Assembly (NCBI RefSeq): GCF_048771995.1
Contig: NC_133026.1
Span: forward strand, 12,282,001 to 12,346,000
DNA: 64,000 nt
Source of the DNA: Taeniopygia guttata
Lineage: Eukaryota; Chordata; Aves; Passeriformes; Estrildidae
Reading direction: 5' to 3'
A program made the translations under genes and the position numbers. The notes beneath the pieces were generated by a model that was not told the DNA's origin, ran no database searches, and saw nothing but the letters and a program-made list of their open reading frames with translations. Shown one piece after another: positions 23,901-37,867 of this stretch (position 1 is the first letter of the stretch; each line of letters starts with the position of its first letter).

Positions 23901-26900
23901 ACTTTTTGATCAGATAAAGGACTCCTGATGTCATAAATTATTGATGTTCTTCCTTTCTGCCCCTGGCAGAGATTTGCTGAGACATAGTGCCATACTGTGC
24001 TGCTTTTGAGCATGCCAGAGTTGTGCTTGAACTTAGGGGAATAGCTCAGGCCATGCAAGTTTGTGTGCCTTGGCCCACAGATAAATTAAACCACACTATT
24101 TTCTCTATCATGTGAATATTTTGGTTTATATCTTGCTTGGACCATCTTGTCTTTGTTAGAGAGACTGCTGTGAATTTTAGGCTGTCCATTCTTAATTAAT
24201 GAAGGCCCAAGCAGCAAAGATGAGTGCTCAGAAAGGGAAACAGATAGCAACCATCATATTTGCTAAGGATGTGCCATTCTGCTTCACAGGAGCACTGACA
24301 GCACTCACTGAATGAAGGTGCTTAATCCTTCAATTCCTGTTGCAGAAAATTATCTCCCAGAATTTTCCTTTTTGGATTAGCTGCTGTAACTGCCATTATT
24401 CTATGTAAGAATTCTTACATACAAAGACAAACCCTTATGTGAGGTCAAAACCTTACTGAGAATAAATTCTTTGGGGTAGACATTAAGGGGTTTTTGTGGT
24501 TTTCACTGTGGTTTCAATAATTGCTTCTGTTCTGTTACTTTGTTTTACATTTCACCTTTCTTATATCTGTAAGATTTTTTTATCTTTCTGAGACATCTCT
24601 CAGCTGCTCCATCAGTACAAGTTTTTCAAAGGAGATTGTAGCAGTGTCTAAAAGATGTTGTTCTACTGATCTCTTAACACCTGTTTTTATTCTCTCCAAG
24701 GAAGGTAATTTCAGCACGACAACTGACTCCTTGTTTATTTCGATTGCACATAGATGACCCTGACATGGTTTTCTTGCTACAGAACTGAGCAACCTTATTA
24801 GTTCCTATTGCAGCATCAGAGGAGTGAATCAAATCCAGCCCTGAGATAATGCTGCCTGGTTTTGGAGCTCCAAAGACAAAGGAAACTTCGGTCACAACTT
24901 TTCAGCTGGAGTAGTTGAGTGCATGTAAAACTGCACAAAGGAAAAAACTGCTGCAACTTGCTTTAACTCAAGCTTGAGTTAAAAGTTTGTCAGAATAAGT
25001 GCTTCTGGAATATTACTGGACTGCTGGAATGATTACTATCTCAGTACTACTATAAATAAGAATGTATTACTTCTGCATATTGCTTAACTATTTTCACTGT
25101 AGTGAGATGACCATTACTATTTGTAGTCTTTTGGGCATGGGAATGAACTTTTCCAAGAAAAGACATGAAGTAAAATGTTTATTCGTGTTTCCTTTTATTT
25201 TGAGCAGGGAAATAATTTCTATTTTTAAAAAATATGTGTTTTAAAACTAAAGAGAGTCTCTACATGGGTTTCTTCATTTCCAAAGCAGAGAGGTGGCATG
25301 AGAAATCTGAAGGGCTTTCAACCACAACAATCACTGTACACTTAGCAAAGCAAAAAATTTTTTTTCACAAAATATTCCTGAAAGACAGTGAATTCATTCT
25401 AATAGTGTTTATGGCATCAAGCAATAGAAAATACTCATGACATCTAACAATTAAAGGTAATTATTACCAATTAAATATAAGCTTTCCACTTGAATAAATA
25501 GAAAGAAAAATAGAGCCAGTATTCAGTACAGTAGTTTCAGTTTCTGTTATTTTATTTCTTTATTTCACTCCAGTTGCAATGTCAGCATAACAGTCTTATG
25601 GTGATAAAAGGATATGGAGTAGAAACTTGGAACATTCTGTGGGTCTGGACTAGTTAGCTCATTTTTGTTTAGACAGTAACAAGAAACTGCTTCATGGGAA
25701 GCTCTATCATTGATAAATATTTTTAATCACAGAAATATTTCCTGTATCTTTGCATCTGATGTTACAAATACGTTTCCACCCCTTTCCTGGGAAGATTTTT
25801 TCCAACCTAAAACTTCATGTGGCGAGTTTTATAATTTGTTATTTGCATTGTGATATTGGCTCTTTTCATTGCTGAACATTTTTGACAGAAACAAGGATGT
25901 GGTCATCAAGAGGGAGTACACATCACACAGTTTAGAAGTCCACAGTATAAATGTCTGCAGTGGCTGGGTGGGTGAACTCCCTTTGTAGTCCATGGGGAGG
26001 CACAGGCATTTTTGTGTGCACTGACTAATATATTTCAGATGTTTACAGCAGGAAAAGAGGTGTTGCATCCTCTGCCTCCACTGATTGTGTTTCCTAAGTA
26101 TCTACTGCCTCCATTAAACCTGGGAAACTGGACTCTGCATCCTGAATTGTAAAAGTATAATGAGTAATACACAGAAAAGTGCATGCAAACCACAGAGGTG
26201 ATGACAACAATCTGTAGGGATATTATATGATACTAATTTGCAAATTGTATAGGCTCAGGATTAAGCCATTTGGCTGGTCCAGACCGATAGCCAGTGAGGA
26301 AGAAAGGACAATTCATACTTTGTACAGCTGGAGCAAAATGCCTCTGTGGATGCTGGGATGGTGAAGAGAAAGCTGATTAAAATTATGTAAGTCATGATGC
26401 AGGTAATTCTCCATCACAGGAAAGCTTTTTGAGACTTCCGTTATGTGAGATGATAAGCAGGTACCTGCTGGTGAAAGAATACTGAATTAGGGACTCATAA
26501 GGAAAAAAAAAAAACGTCTGGAGAACAGAAAATATGGGCTGAAATAATGAAATTAAAATCAATTTAAAAGCTGACATGAAGACAAAAAAATACACTGAAA
26601 ATAAGATAAAGTGTACCAAGAGATATTTTTGCCCTTGGAAAATCCATATGAAATTGGGTTCCCACTGGACCAGACATTAAATGAACCTAATATGTGAGAC
26701 ATCTCAAAGAGTTTGAAAAACTAGCTATTTTGCTCAGTTTTCAAAAGATTTTTTTTAATGTTAAAAGTTACTGGTACATTGACTGGCGTCAACACCATGA
26801 CAATATTCTGTTGGGATTATTCAGTACATAATCTTTATAGCAAATTATTCTTTTGTTTCCCTTTGCTTTTTTGGCTGTTGTTAATTTTTGTATTTTTGTT

Positions 26901-27680
26901 TGTTTATTGGCTTGGCTTAGTTTTAGTTTGTTTTCCCTTCCTTGCTATTATTTTATTCAATTTTTGCCTTCAGCTACCTGTCTATAATTATAGCAACAGT
27001 TATTCAGGAATGTGTTTGTTGAGAGTAAATATCACCACAGTTCAACAGTGACAGCTTGATCCATGAATCAGTGGTCATGAAAAAGGACATCTCAGCCATT
27101 CATTCATGAGTGAGACATCCACTGAGTTGCTTTCTGGTACAGTAGTGCTATAAAAAAAAATGTTAGTTTCTATCACAGTGCATAATATCAAGAGGATTAA
27201 AGAACTGCAGGAGGTCTGGAGCATCCATTTTTGAGATCAGTCACCCTGTGTAGCCCAGACCTGTTTCTTTACTTTATGAGAAATCTATCTAATTACAACA
27301 GATCCCAAGTAATAATAAGAAAAATAAGAAGAAAATAAGGAACTAATTTTCTTTTCAGAGTACAGAATTGTAGTTCTCTAAGAATTCAGTAGAAATCAAT
27401 ACAATGCAAAGTCAGAAGGCAGCTTTTGTATCTGACAAATTGTCCAATATGTTAACTAAAGCTGGGCCCCATTAGCAGTGTTTAAATATATAGATCACAA
27501 CATTTCTATGCAAACAGGTTTTAATTACATGAAATCTACCAGTGCATATGTTGGTATATAAATGGGTTCCAAATCACATGGTTTCAATGGGAGAGCTTTG
27601 TTTAAAGAAATTCAAATTCAGTCAAATTCAGATTTAACTGACTCAGATATCCAATTTTCATGTGCCTTCCTAATGGTTTG
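17979..27680. other. No gene seen
   Basis: Nearly 10 kb of AT-rich sequence. Small homopolymer runs lie near 18871, 21829-21841 and 26503. Short frames on both strands have no recognisable content. An acceptor-like TTTTTATCCAG at about 22497-22507 is followed by 33 open codons to a TAA near 22604, but I recognise nothing in them. The direct repeat TGAAAT near 20903-20920 is trivial. Confidence 0.5.
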
Positions 27681-27687
27681 ATACACA

Positions 27688-27735
27688 CCCATTGAAGTCA
27701 ATAGTAATCTCCCATTAAACCCTATGGGAAAACAT
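27688..27735. repeat. Short palindromic dispersed repeat, copy 2 (decayed)
   Basis: CCCATTGAAGTCAATAG followed by CTCCCATTAA and CCTATGGGAAAA matches the same AAGTCAATGG/CCCATT vocabulary as at 15967. It is a by-eye match only. Confidence 0.3.
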
Positions 27736-30415
27736 ATGGTAGTAACTGAATTATTCAGTTTTCTTGTAATCAGATGCCTATCTATAAAATTGAAATTTAA
27801 GTGCCCCTAGATAAAAATATAGAAGTACATGTAAATATTTATTTTAGAGATTTAATAATAGGTCTAATACTGAATATGTGCACATTTTGCAGCACAAGAA
27901 TGAATCCCAGTATATAGTTGCATAATTTCATGCATTAATTCCTTACAGCCTGGCAGTGCATTAAAATGCCAATTATGGCATGTAAGAGGCAAGGAACAGA
28001 TATATTCTATATAAGGTTATAAGAAAAACTTTCTAATACTGTTTATAGAAAAAAGTTTGACTGCAAAAATGAACTTATTTAATCGATATAGCAAGCAGTG
28101 ATTCTTAACACAAGACTTCACACAAGATTCTTATGTTGTGGCCAGGTTCAGATGACACTGGTGAGAAGTTAATTTATTTATCTTTATATTAAATATTTCC
28201 TTTTAATCTCCAGGCTGCCAGTATCAATCCCTTCTGATCCAAGGAACCCTCATGTGCTTTAATCAGAGCTTAAATGAAGATGGTTGAATCCAATAGCAGT
28301 AATGACACTGGGAATCACTAGAAATTTGGAAGCAGTTGCTATTTAATGTACACATGTATGCACAAAAACATCACATAAAGGAATACTGTTAATAGCACTA
28401 ATTTAACCAATGGATTTGTGAATTCCAAAGATCCTTGAACAGTTTTTTCTATAGAAGAGTTTTTTGAAGGTTCTTTTGCTACTGGATAAATGGAAGGGAC
28501 ATTATGGGGTGCCAGCACTGAACCCAAGGTCATGGACAACATTTCTATTTACTTCCTTGGATAGTAAATCCTCAAAATCTTTACCCATACATTTAGGTTG
28601 AGCTGATGTGATTTTTTTCCTGCAATTTTCTCTTTTATTTCTAGGCTACTCACTGCCTTGGATTCAATTTTGTCTACCACAACAGAGTTTTCAAATTCAG
28701 TATGAAACATACTAGAGGAATAAACCATAAACTCTGCAGTTTACAACAAGGTGTCCATAAGATGGCCTCACATAAGAGCATAGAACAAGAAAACAGTAAA
28801 ATAATAAAATAACTATCTCACTGCTCACTCACTCATACAGTAAAACCAAAAGTAATACCTGGCTTTAGGTGACATGCCGTATCTTTTAAATGTCTGAAAG
28901 GACAGGAGCTGGTAGGAATGATTAGTTTCTGTAGAGGCAGAAGGGAGATTTCAAGGGAATTAACTTTTAGCCTATTAGTCCTTTTTTACATCCCTTGATA
29001 TCTGTTTCCTTTGAGATTGCAGGTAAGTTTTTTGCTTTATCTTCAGCTGTTTCTTTCCTGTCTCTCAAAAATTCACTTCAATTGCAAAAGAACTTGCTGT
29101 GCTGGGTTCCTAGCTAGTAAATCTTCCAAGACTTGATGTCTGAAATGCACATATACCAAAAATATGGAAGACAAGACCCCAAACATTCATAACTAGTGCC
29201 ATAAGTGGAGTTATTCCCATTTAAATTTATTGCAGAAATGCAAATGTAGCAAAGACACTTCTTCACAAACACCAATGATGCATGATCTTCTTACACAGCA
29301 CAATTAACAGATAACTTGTCACTATTTCTTCCTGGCTTTTCTTGGGACCAAGTGGTAGAATTAAGAGCTCTTTTAACCTGATTCTTCAGGCTTTTCTTCA
29401 AATTTGGTCAGTCTCTTGAACAGGCTCTATGAGCTAGGACATGGAATGGACTCGGTGTTTGGATCACTGGGAAAGGCAAGAGCAGCACTATTTGTACTGA
29501 CAGCTTGTGTAAAACTATGAATGACTAATCTCACACCTGAGCTAAGAATGCTCTGAAAGTTCCTCTCAGATTGTCTCTCACGTCCATGAGAACCTGGAGT
29601 TTTAACCTCCATATCATCAATTACTTCCTTTTCCCATGTCTCAAGTGTATTTCCTTTAAAACTGCTACAGTCTTGAATTAGGCCATTATTTCATCCTTTA
29701 AAATCAGTTCCCATTTACCCTGTTCACCACTTTTTGAAACCACAGTAACTCATGATTCCTGGGGCCAGAGGGGAATTGCCTGAGAGATGTGTAATGTGCT
29801 GAGCTAACATGTAAGGCTAAATTATAAAATTTAGGTTATAAGTGAAAATGACAAACAAAATTTTTCTCCACTTAGCTTTATTAACGATGCAATATTTTAT
29901 TGCCTGTGGCTAAAAGTATTTATTGTCATTGTGCTTAGCCATAATTTAGTTTCATAATTCAGTTTTCTCTTTGCGTTTTTTTTCATTTCATTTTTTCCCC
30001 CAGCATCTCTTTTTGTTTCCATGCAGATTGTTTTCATATTGTGCTCAGATAGGAGTAAGTGTGTGGTCTTCTGGGAGCAAACACATGCAGATTGGCATTA
30101 ATCTGAAGAAGCAAAAGCTTAACTGTGAGCCTATTTTTAAGCATATGAATACATTGCTGAAAATCAATGGCTACATAGATTGTCCTTCTGGGGTGATTAA
30201 TAAAGCTACATGTGGTTCTTTGGTTGTAGGCACAAACATGTACTTGGCAGCATCCAGCAGCAATGTCTTCTAAATATTTATTAAATTACACAAAAATTCC
30301 CACTGAGAGCAGAGAGAATATTTGTGTGCTTTAAATTAATTACATGGTGAGTGACAAGCAGCGTTAAGGATCTTGCAGTATCAAGTCTTGAATTTGCACA
30401 TCATATATTAGTGTG
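27736..30415. other. No gene seen
   Basis: AT-rich sequence. A donor-like GCAG|GTAAGT at about 29022 has no convincing acceptor or open frame before it. No repeat was recognised. Confidence 0.5.
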
Positions 30416-30419
30416 ATCA

Positions 30420-30730
30420 GAGAAAGATAATGGCAGTGAACAAAAAGAACTCCAAGGAGAAGAGTTTCAGAAGATGAAATTATTTGATTTAGAAAGGAGA
30501 GGAATTGAGCAAACATATCAAAAGTACATAAAATGGTGACTGCTATTGAAATGGAAGAAGGGGAATATCCCTTTTCTCTGATAAATAGTATAACAAGAAG
30601 AAAAAAGAAAGTGCAAGTCAGAAACTATTATAAGGAAACACTTTTTGTTCTACAGAGTTTTATTAGGTGATAGAGTTCATTCTCAGAGGAAGTGAGGCCA
30701 ATGAAGATTCCTAGCGAGGCTGAATAATCC
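30420..30730 (+). mobile_element. Old CR1/L3-like LINE 3' part
   Basis: The order of words fits the C-terminal end of an ancient CR1/L3 ORF2. There is a 'gtacataaaatggtgactg' stretch, then 'ctgataaatagtataac', then a Lys/Arg-rich 'agaagaaaaaagaaagtg', then 'tatta..aggaaacactttttgtt', and finally 'gttcattctcagaggaagtgaggcc' (a trace of the W-N-x-LP region). It is heavily diverged, with no intact frame. The by-eye match is loose but collinear over about 250 bp. Confidence 0.45.
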
Positions 30731-33700
30731 CAGTGGTACGTGGAGTTGTACAAACAATGCAATTAAACTCATTGAAATGGCCATCGAATCTTGTGCTCCA
30801 GGGCTCAATGACAAAAGTGCAGGACACAATCAGTTGATACCGGATAGAAAAGACAAGTTCTATCCACATGTTTGCTGGAGGGTCTTCTGCCATTTTCTCA
30901 GTGGTCTGGTGACAACCAGTCTCAAACCCAAAAGGAATGCTTGGATGACAGCCAGAGTCTTTTCTTCTGTAGATCTTACCTAACATGATCATTTCAGTCC
31001 CTCTATGTATCTGTCTAATGTTCTTTAAGAGAGATAGATTGGCCATTCAATGTGTTGTCTCCTGCTAGCTTGGTGTGTTAAATTACTAGTACTATGGGTT
31101 GTCCCTTGAGACATTTTTTTCAGTGTGTATTAAAAAAGGAAAAACAAGATAGCAGACCCATTGGATTTTTTTGTCTGGTTGGTTGGTTGTTTTGTTTGGG
31201 GTTTTTTAAAATTAACTGGACTAATCCTACTTGATTATTAGATCCTTTCACTGCAGCATTTTTCAGCATCAAATTCAGCCTATTATAAAATATGATTCTG
31301 TTCTTTCACCCATTTTATTGATTTTAATATTCTTTTCTTAAGATGAAAATTTTTATCATACTTTCAAATCAAGGATCTTCACAGAAGGGTTCCTGCCCTT
31401 TTTAGCTGTCTTTCATCTTGATTACCATCACTCTAAAGAGAATATAGAAGGACGGTGCTTTTGATGAAGTCTGTAATGACCGTGACAGAGCAGAAGCAGC
31501 ATCACGAACCTGTGCCATATGTGCATGGACAGTATAAATAGCAGTGTGGTCTGACAATAATGACTTTTACTGACAATCCTATCCTCAAAATCATGCGGGT
31601 TTTTTTTCAAGCTGATTCAAGGTGAACACCTAAAACTCCCACATTGTCAGCAGTGTAAATTATGTGCATTTCTTTGCTTCATAGTGCAGATTCTAGTGTG
31701 GATTGGAAAACTTAACATCTTCTTGGTAGGCACTGGCATGTTCATAGTAAATTGGTGTAAATAGTAAATGAACACGTGCAGTGCAAATGACACTGCACAT
31801 TTTTACAGCGAGAGAGAAAATGATTAATTATGATATGGAATAAATGAATTCATTCATCAAATGCTTTCAAGAGGTGTTAGAGGCAGAAGTAGGAGTTGTT
31901 TCCAGCTTAGTCTCTTCTGCAGAGAAATTAAGAGTCAAATTATATTAGACACTAAAGAACAGAAATGGTCTCCATGGCCTAGGAGAGCATATAATGATAA
32001 CTTACATTTATAGACACACAACCTATCATCTTGCAGCTTATACTCTGTCAGGATCACTTCATTTATCACTTCAAGTACATTGTAACACCACAGCACACTC
32101 CCTCAGAAATTTTATTAGGAAGCATGAATTCAGTCATGGTGAGTATAAACCAGCTGGAGCACACTTGCAGGAGAGGGCACATGCATTAGAGGAATCACAA
32201 GTCATATTATGAAGTCAGAACTGCAAATTGATTACTTTAGGTCAGCCTTGGGAAAATCTCTGGAAACTTGTTCTTAACTAGTAAAAGGCTGTGAGTCTGT
32301 AAATTATTTCTCTTCATTGTCCAGAGATTTAAACTATGGAAATCCCAAGTGGGGATGAACATTATTTATCCAGTAATAAGATCAGATTTCTCTACAAGTG
32401 TATACTATAACCTGGGTTTATTCTTTCTTTTTTTTTTCTCTATCACATATAGAGATTTGATTTGATACTTCCTATCAAGTTGAAGTTGCTGTTCTAAGGT
32501 TTTTACAAGTTGAGCAGGAAACGTCTTTAGGAACAGTGTTTTAAAAGGGGAAGAAATACATTATTTACTTGAAGAAGTGTATTTTTATTCATGAACCCTT
32601 GATGCTGCATAAAGCTAACACCAGTCATCTCCAAGAGTTCACAACAAACAGTCCGACAAAAGCTTTCAACATTTCCCTCTCAAATTAATTGCAGCTATTC
32701 CTCAGACTGAGGGACCAGCAAAAAAAGAAAAGGCATCATTTTTCCAGGAAGGCAGGAAAAAAGGACAAGGGAGGGGGAGTTCACTTAGCAGAGGATCAAA
32801 GTTATGAGCCTGGCAGAAAAGGAATGGCCAGCTGGTAGAAGGAGACACAGAGAAGATCAAAAGATATTGAGGCTGGTTATCAGATACTTGGTGGGGATAT
32901 TTGCTTTTACTTACTTTTGGTGTACGTTTTTAATAGAAATAATTTACATTCTGACACAGAGTGTAAACAGATTTTAAACCTCTGTGTATGCCACAAAGGA
33001 GATTTTGTTTTTCCATACATCCATACTTCCAACCAGCACTGGACAGGCATTTCCACATTCTTCCCTCTGCTCCATCCCTCATGGTAGCCTCTTCCCTTCC
33101 CCGTTCCTACTGAGGGTATACAGCTAGAGGATTCAGCCTGCTGCTAACTCTCCTGGCATCACAAAGCCAGTGGAAATAAGCATAAGTCACTAATAAATGT
33201 TACATCCCCAAGCTACAGCATGAAGAAAGATGGCCTTTTTCCCAGAAGCTGTGCACTGAATATTTAAATTTGTTTGCAAACCGGCACTGAAGGCGGTGTT
33301 GTCAGCCTGGGCACGTAGCTAAGTGCGAGTGGTGCAGCCTGCAGTTAATTAGTAAGTTTGCTTTGCTAGGCTGTGACTGCAGCAACTTTCTTCTCAAAAA
33401 TGCCTTTCATGTTCATAGCTGGAAACAAAACGTTCCACACAGAACTTCGGTCCACGTGTTTAACTCTCCTCCAGGGTGTCGCCAATTGACAATCTCCTGA
33501 ATAAAAACAAATCAGTGTTAATGTGAACACACAAGGGGGTTTGAATGTTCTTATTGCATCTCACTATTATCTAAAGATTTTTCTCTCTAGCATGCATTTT
33601 CTCTAGTATTTTTAGTGCTTTTTTCTTGTCCAAAATCTTTTTCACGTGCACTTGCACATACACTAAGAGTTTCATGTGGCTGCTGTAATAATGTATAATT

Positions 33701-34070
33701 TATATTAATTTTCCATTATATAGACAATTTGAGGATTAAAAAATAATAATTTGATGGAGTTAAAGTAATGATAAAAAGCCAATTTTCCATACAATTTGGC
33801 AAGCAAGTCTATTCTTTGAATATAATTGCCTAAATATATTTCTGTTATTTGAAATATTCAATTATATTTGAAAATAAAAATTAGGTAAGACAAGAGGGGA
33901 AGGGCAGAAGATGGGGACAATGCCTGAAGTATTATAATGTTTCCCCTCATTCATGAAGATTTGTTTTGAAACCAAACTTGCTTAGGATTTTGGAAGGCTC
34001 TTTTTGCCTGCATTTTAAATCTCTTGGCCCTAATTTGCTTTTTTCACATATTCTAGAACAAATGGTATTC
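30731..34070. other. No gene seen
   Basis: AT-rich sequence. The minus frame 30711-31046 (111 codons) overlaps the decayed CR1 end and has no known features. An exon-like arrangement at 32094-32138 plus (ACCACAG, 45 nt, then CATG|GTGAGT) sits in an open frame, but its acceptor is weak. Confidence 0.5.
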
Positions 34071-34075
34071 ATCTT

Positions 34076-34116
34076 CTTTGAAGTCAGTGAAACTGCACCG
34101 AGGTAAAAACCAATAG
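34076..34116. repeat. Short dispersed repeat, copy 3 (decayed)
   Basis: TTTGAAGTCAGTGAAACTGC followed by ACCGAGGTAAAAACC resembles the sauropsid interspersed motif 'gaagtcaatgga...acaccg..gtaaaac'. The match covers about 35 bp by eye. Confidence 0.3.
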
Positions 34117-36085
34117 AAGAAAATCAAAGGTTTTAAAGGACACTCACTGCAGTACCTTCGTAAAGGTGAAATTAGTTAGCTTAGACTGTTAATCACTTGT
34201 CAAACTCTACATTATATAAAGCATTAGCAGCTGTAGTCTATTGTCCAGACAAGGATAATCAGCAAATCCAAGTTTATAAATTGTTGACTGGAAACAATGG
34301 TGTAGAGATAACCCTGGAGAGGTTGTGAAAGACTTCACTGGAGTTTATTTGCATTGCAATTCTGCTGGAAGTCACAGACTGCTTGGCTTCCTACCTACTT
34401 ACTGCCATTTATTTTTGATATGCCCCAAAGCGTCCATGACACTTATTAAAATAGAACGGTGTCTAGGCAGCCGGCAACGCTACTGTATCTTGTTTCAGCA
34501 GCCACTCTATTTTAAGAAGTTCCAAAGAGCTTCAGTGTACATCTTCAAACCTACTACATCTGTTGATTCATGTAGCTCATGGAACCTTTGACCTAGATCA
34601 AAAAATTCCAGCGCTTAAGAAGGGAATTTGTGCAGCTTCCAGTGTCCACTTAGTGTTGTGTGCTAGCAAGCTGTTCTTATTTATGTCGTTTTCTTTATAT
34701 TTTTTGTACAATTTATAAATTATATTTGCTTGTAATAAAAAAAAAAATCACCTTGCTAATCCATATTCTGCATCTTTATTTTTCTGTGTAGTGTCTTGAT
34801 ATACCTTTTCTCAAATAATGCCTTTTATTTTATGTTTTTATAGTGTCATTAATACTGTACATATAAGAATTTCCCTTTTTTCTCACTTTTGTGGCAAATT
34901 CTTTCTGCAATTTCTGGATGCAAGCCAGATATGTTAGAGTGAAAATTGGAGCTATTCTCTCTGCAAGCCTGCCAGTGGTCTCGCAACAGGGAATATTAGT
35001 TTATAAATTACCCCAGGGAGAAATGCCAGTCACAGAAAACTCAGGAGTTCCACAGGAGCCAAATCACACCTTTCTCATATCTCATTTCTGTGAGTGTTCA
35101 CATTCAAATGTAAACAATGTTTACATTTAAAACAGATTTTGGCATTATAATAGACCTCTCTGCTTCATACATCTTGGTGAAATGGTTCTGTCTGAAATGT
35201 CTGTTTCATGCAGACTACTTTCTATTTCTATTTTATTGGGAGAAAAAAAAACTGATGCCAAATAAACCAAACTGTCTAATTATTCCTGACATATTGCTTA
35301 TCAAAATATAAGCACCAGGAGAGGAGCAAAAGGCCAGCTTCTCTTATCAAGTCTGTTCTCATTGCTGGCAATTCAGTTCGCTTCTCACAAAGCAGCAGAG
35401 TTTCGATGAGCATTTTGAGATGATGAGTGTCTGTCTCAGTAACTGATGGTGCAATGATGCCATGACATGGAGGATATGAGTGAGATAAAATAGGCTGTAA
35501 TGAGGTACATGAAAGGACAGCAAAATATCCCCTCAAAAGTGAAGGCCATCATACTGGAAGGATACATTTCCAGGTCATTGCAGTCAGTATCACTGCAGGA
35601 ATCAGTGCAGTAACACCAGCTGTGAATGTTCCCTGCACGAACATGTTTTTGACAATTGTGTCGCCCATTTCTGAGTCTTATTTAATAACTCCTATTTCCC
35701 ATCTGCAATGATGCTACCGGATGTTGCATGATTATATTGTTTATGGTTCTGCCTTCTTAGTGAATATATTGGAAAAGCATTGTTTTACTTGAAGGGTTCA
35801 GGCACAATGTCTCTTGCAAATGTCCTGAATGCTTTAGAGTGACAAAAAATTACACAAATTGTAACCCATGGCCTGTAGATGTAATTAGGTTCCTAATTAG
35901 AAGATAGGATATAAGCTCACACATTTGCATTAAATTTGTTTGACAGAGGTTCCCCAAGTGTTTAGTACCTTCTGGCCTAGACTACCTTAGTGTGAATATA
36001 AAATTTAATTCAGTAAATCTATGCTTATTCATGCCTACATAGTGTTTCATTCTGAATTTCTTTGGCTACAAAATGCAACTGAAAA
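34117..36085. other. No gene seen
   Basis: AT-rich sequence with A and T runs near 34737-34747. Short frames (34325-34591, 34891-35130, 35276-35536) show no family features. Confidence 0.5.
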
Positions 36086-36420
36086 GAGGATCAGCTGAGG
36101 ACACTTGGCTTGTTCCGCCTGGAGAAGAGGAAACTGAGGGGAGACCTCATTGCACTCTTCAACATCACCACAAGAGAAAGCAGAGGGGCAGGCACTGATC
36201 TTTTCTCTGTGGTGACCAGTGACAGAACCCAGTGAAATGGTCCAGAGTTGTACTGGGGGAGGTTTAGGTTAGATATCAGAAAAAATTATGTTTAAATTAC
36301 ATCATGTTAAATAATATCATCATTTAAACCACTGTAGGGAACAGATGTAGAAACAATTGTCCTGTGGCTAGCAGGGAGTTGAATTTGGTGATTCTTATGA
36401 TTCTTCTAGCTTGATATAAC
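36086..36420 (+). mobile_element. CR1 LINE 3' end
   Basis: The fragment begins with 'cagctgaggacacttggctt' and 'cctggagaagaggaaactg', then 'aggggagacctcattgcact', which is the typical avian CR1 ORF2 C-terminal stretch. It continues through 'gggggaggtttaggttagat' and ends with 'tgaatttggtgattcttatg', matching the CR1 tail ('GACTTGATGATCCTTATG'). The central part (36285-36360) is strongly diverged or replaced. The copy is 5' truncated, as is usual for CR1, with no coding capacity. Confidence 0.85.
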
Positions 36421-36690
36421 TTCTGAATTCTGAGAACAGTGGATCAAAGCAGGTGGGCTGTCCTCTGCAGAGGAGGGAAAAGACACCATGAGAAACAAGA
36501 TTTGTCAAGTAGGAAGGTAAAGAATTAGGTTGTGAGTTGAAGATAAAGACAGGGAGAGTTAAAGTTGACTGGAGGAAAGGTTTATGGGTGGGAGAGGGTA
36601 CTATCAGAGATCTGTGTAAGGGTGAAGTTCTTAGGCAAGACTTCAAAAATACTTTGCCTTTTACCTTTGTGAAGATGAACAGTTAACTTC
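36421..36690. other. No gene seen (purine-rich on plus)
   Basis: A G/A-rich plus strand gives an 83-codon minus frame with no recognisable content. Confidence 0.5.
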
Positions 36691-36699
36691 ATTGGTTTA

Positions 36700-37065
36700 C
36701 ACAGTTCTTCTTCTGTCCTTGGAGACTCTGTCCACCAGCTCCAAACCCTAGTGTGACTATCCCTCTAGCTGCCCTTTGTTCTTCCCCTCGTGCCCTGCTC
36801 CTTTGGGACAGCCTGGGGAGGATGGGCAGCACCCTGGGCTTCCCAACACTAGGGGTTGCAGGGGGAAGGATTTCCTGCCTCCCATTCTCTGTCACAGCCC
36901 CAGACACCTCCTGCCATGTGCCCCCGAAGGAGCAGTAGCCCCTGGTACATCGCACTCCCTCCCTGCAGCCCAGGATGTGCTTTCCTTCCATCTAGCACTG
37001 GCTGCAGGGTGAACCTCTGCAGGAGCTGCAGCATGGCCCCAGGGACTTGGGGCAGGTGAAGGAAC
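36700..37065. other. GC-rich, CpG-poor block with stacked open frames
   Basis: Roughly 360 bp are clearly more GC-rich than the neighbours but contain only a few CpG, so this is not a CpG island. Six overlapping frames of 61-100 codons on both strands (36689-37086) are a consequence of the scarcity of stop codons. Pro/Ser/Cys-rich translations do not resemble a known family. It may be an unrecognised old repeat, such as an internal part of a retroelement, or a decayed exon. Confidence 0.4.
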
Positions 37066-37867
37066 TGCTTCTCTAGAGAAAAACATTTTCCATGTTCCCT
37101 AGGGACAGCTTTTGTTTATTTATGTTCAGATACAAATCTCTTCAATTGTTTGGGAATTATAGGTTTCTCCCCTTGGAACTGAAAAACCACAACCTTTGTG
37201 AGACAGAGGTAGAGCAAAGCAAGTGGCATTCATGAACTGCTGCTTGGTATGAACAAAGGCTATTGAGATAAGACAGTGTAAAAGAAAGGTTTCTGTTCTC
37301 CCTGATTATGCACAGATGCAGTAGAGGCATGGGGGAGGCTGGGGAGAGGGAAGGGGCTGTGAAGTGGCAGAATCACAGATGCATTACACACTCTGTGAAT
37401 TTATCCACAAGCCTGTTTAACACCTTAGCAAACTGAGCTGGAGTAGTATTTCCTATTTTTGGTTTTCTGGCTAACTGCACAGTCAGAAATATTTTATATT
37501 AAAGCGGATCAAACACCAAGAGGGTGAAATAGACAAGTATACAAATATTGGCCACAGTTGTTATGCCTTTTTCACCTTTGCAGAATCTTGAAAAAAAAAA
37601 AAGATTTTATCAAAATCTTAAAGGCCCCAATTATTTCAGTAACTCCTTAGGCAGATTAGAAAATTAAAGCAAAGAAGGTTGTAGATTATAGTTTTCCTGC
37701 TTTTGTTTTTAATTTTTTTTATTGGATATATGTGGCATTTTATTTCTGTTTATATTTCTTTCCATAAAATAATAACTTTGAGTGGAAAAAGAAAAAAAGG
37801 CTTAAAATAGTTATTACAAGCAGAAACCATGGCCGGGCCCCTGAACTGGGGCTATTTCTTGTTTGAT

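Noticed and set aside
29000-29030. Strong donor-like GCAG|GTAAGT
   Set aside because: No pyrimidine-tract acceptor with an open frame lies within a plausible distance upstream.
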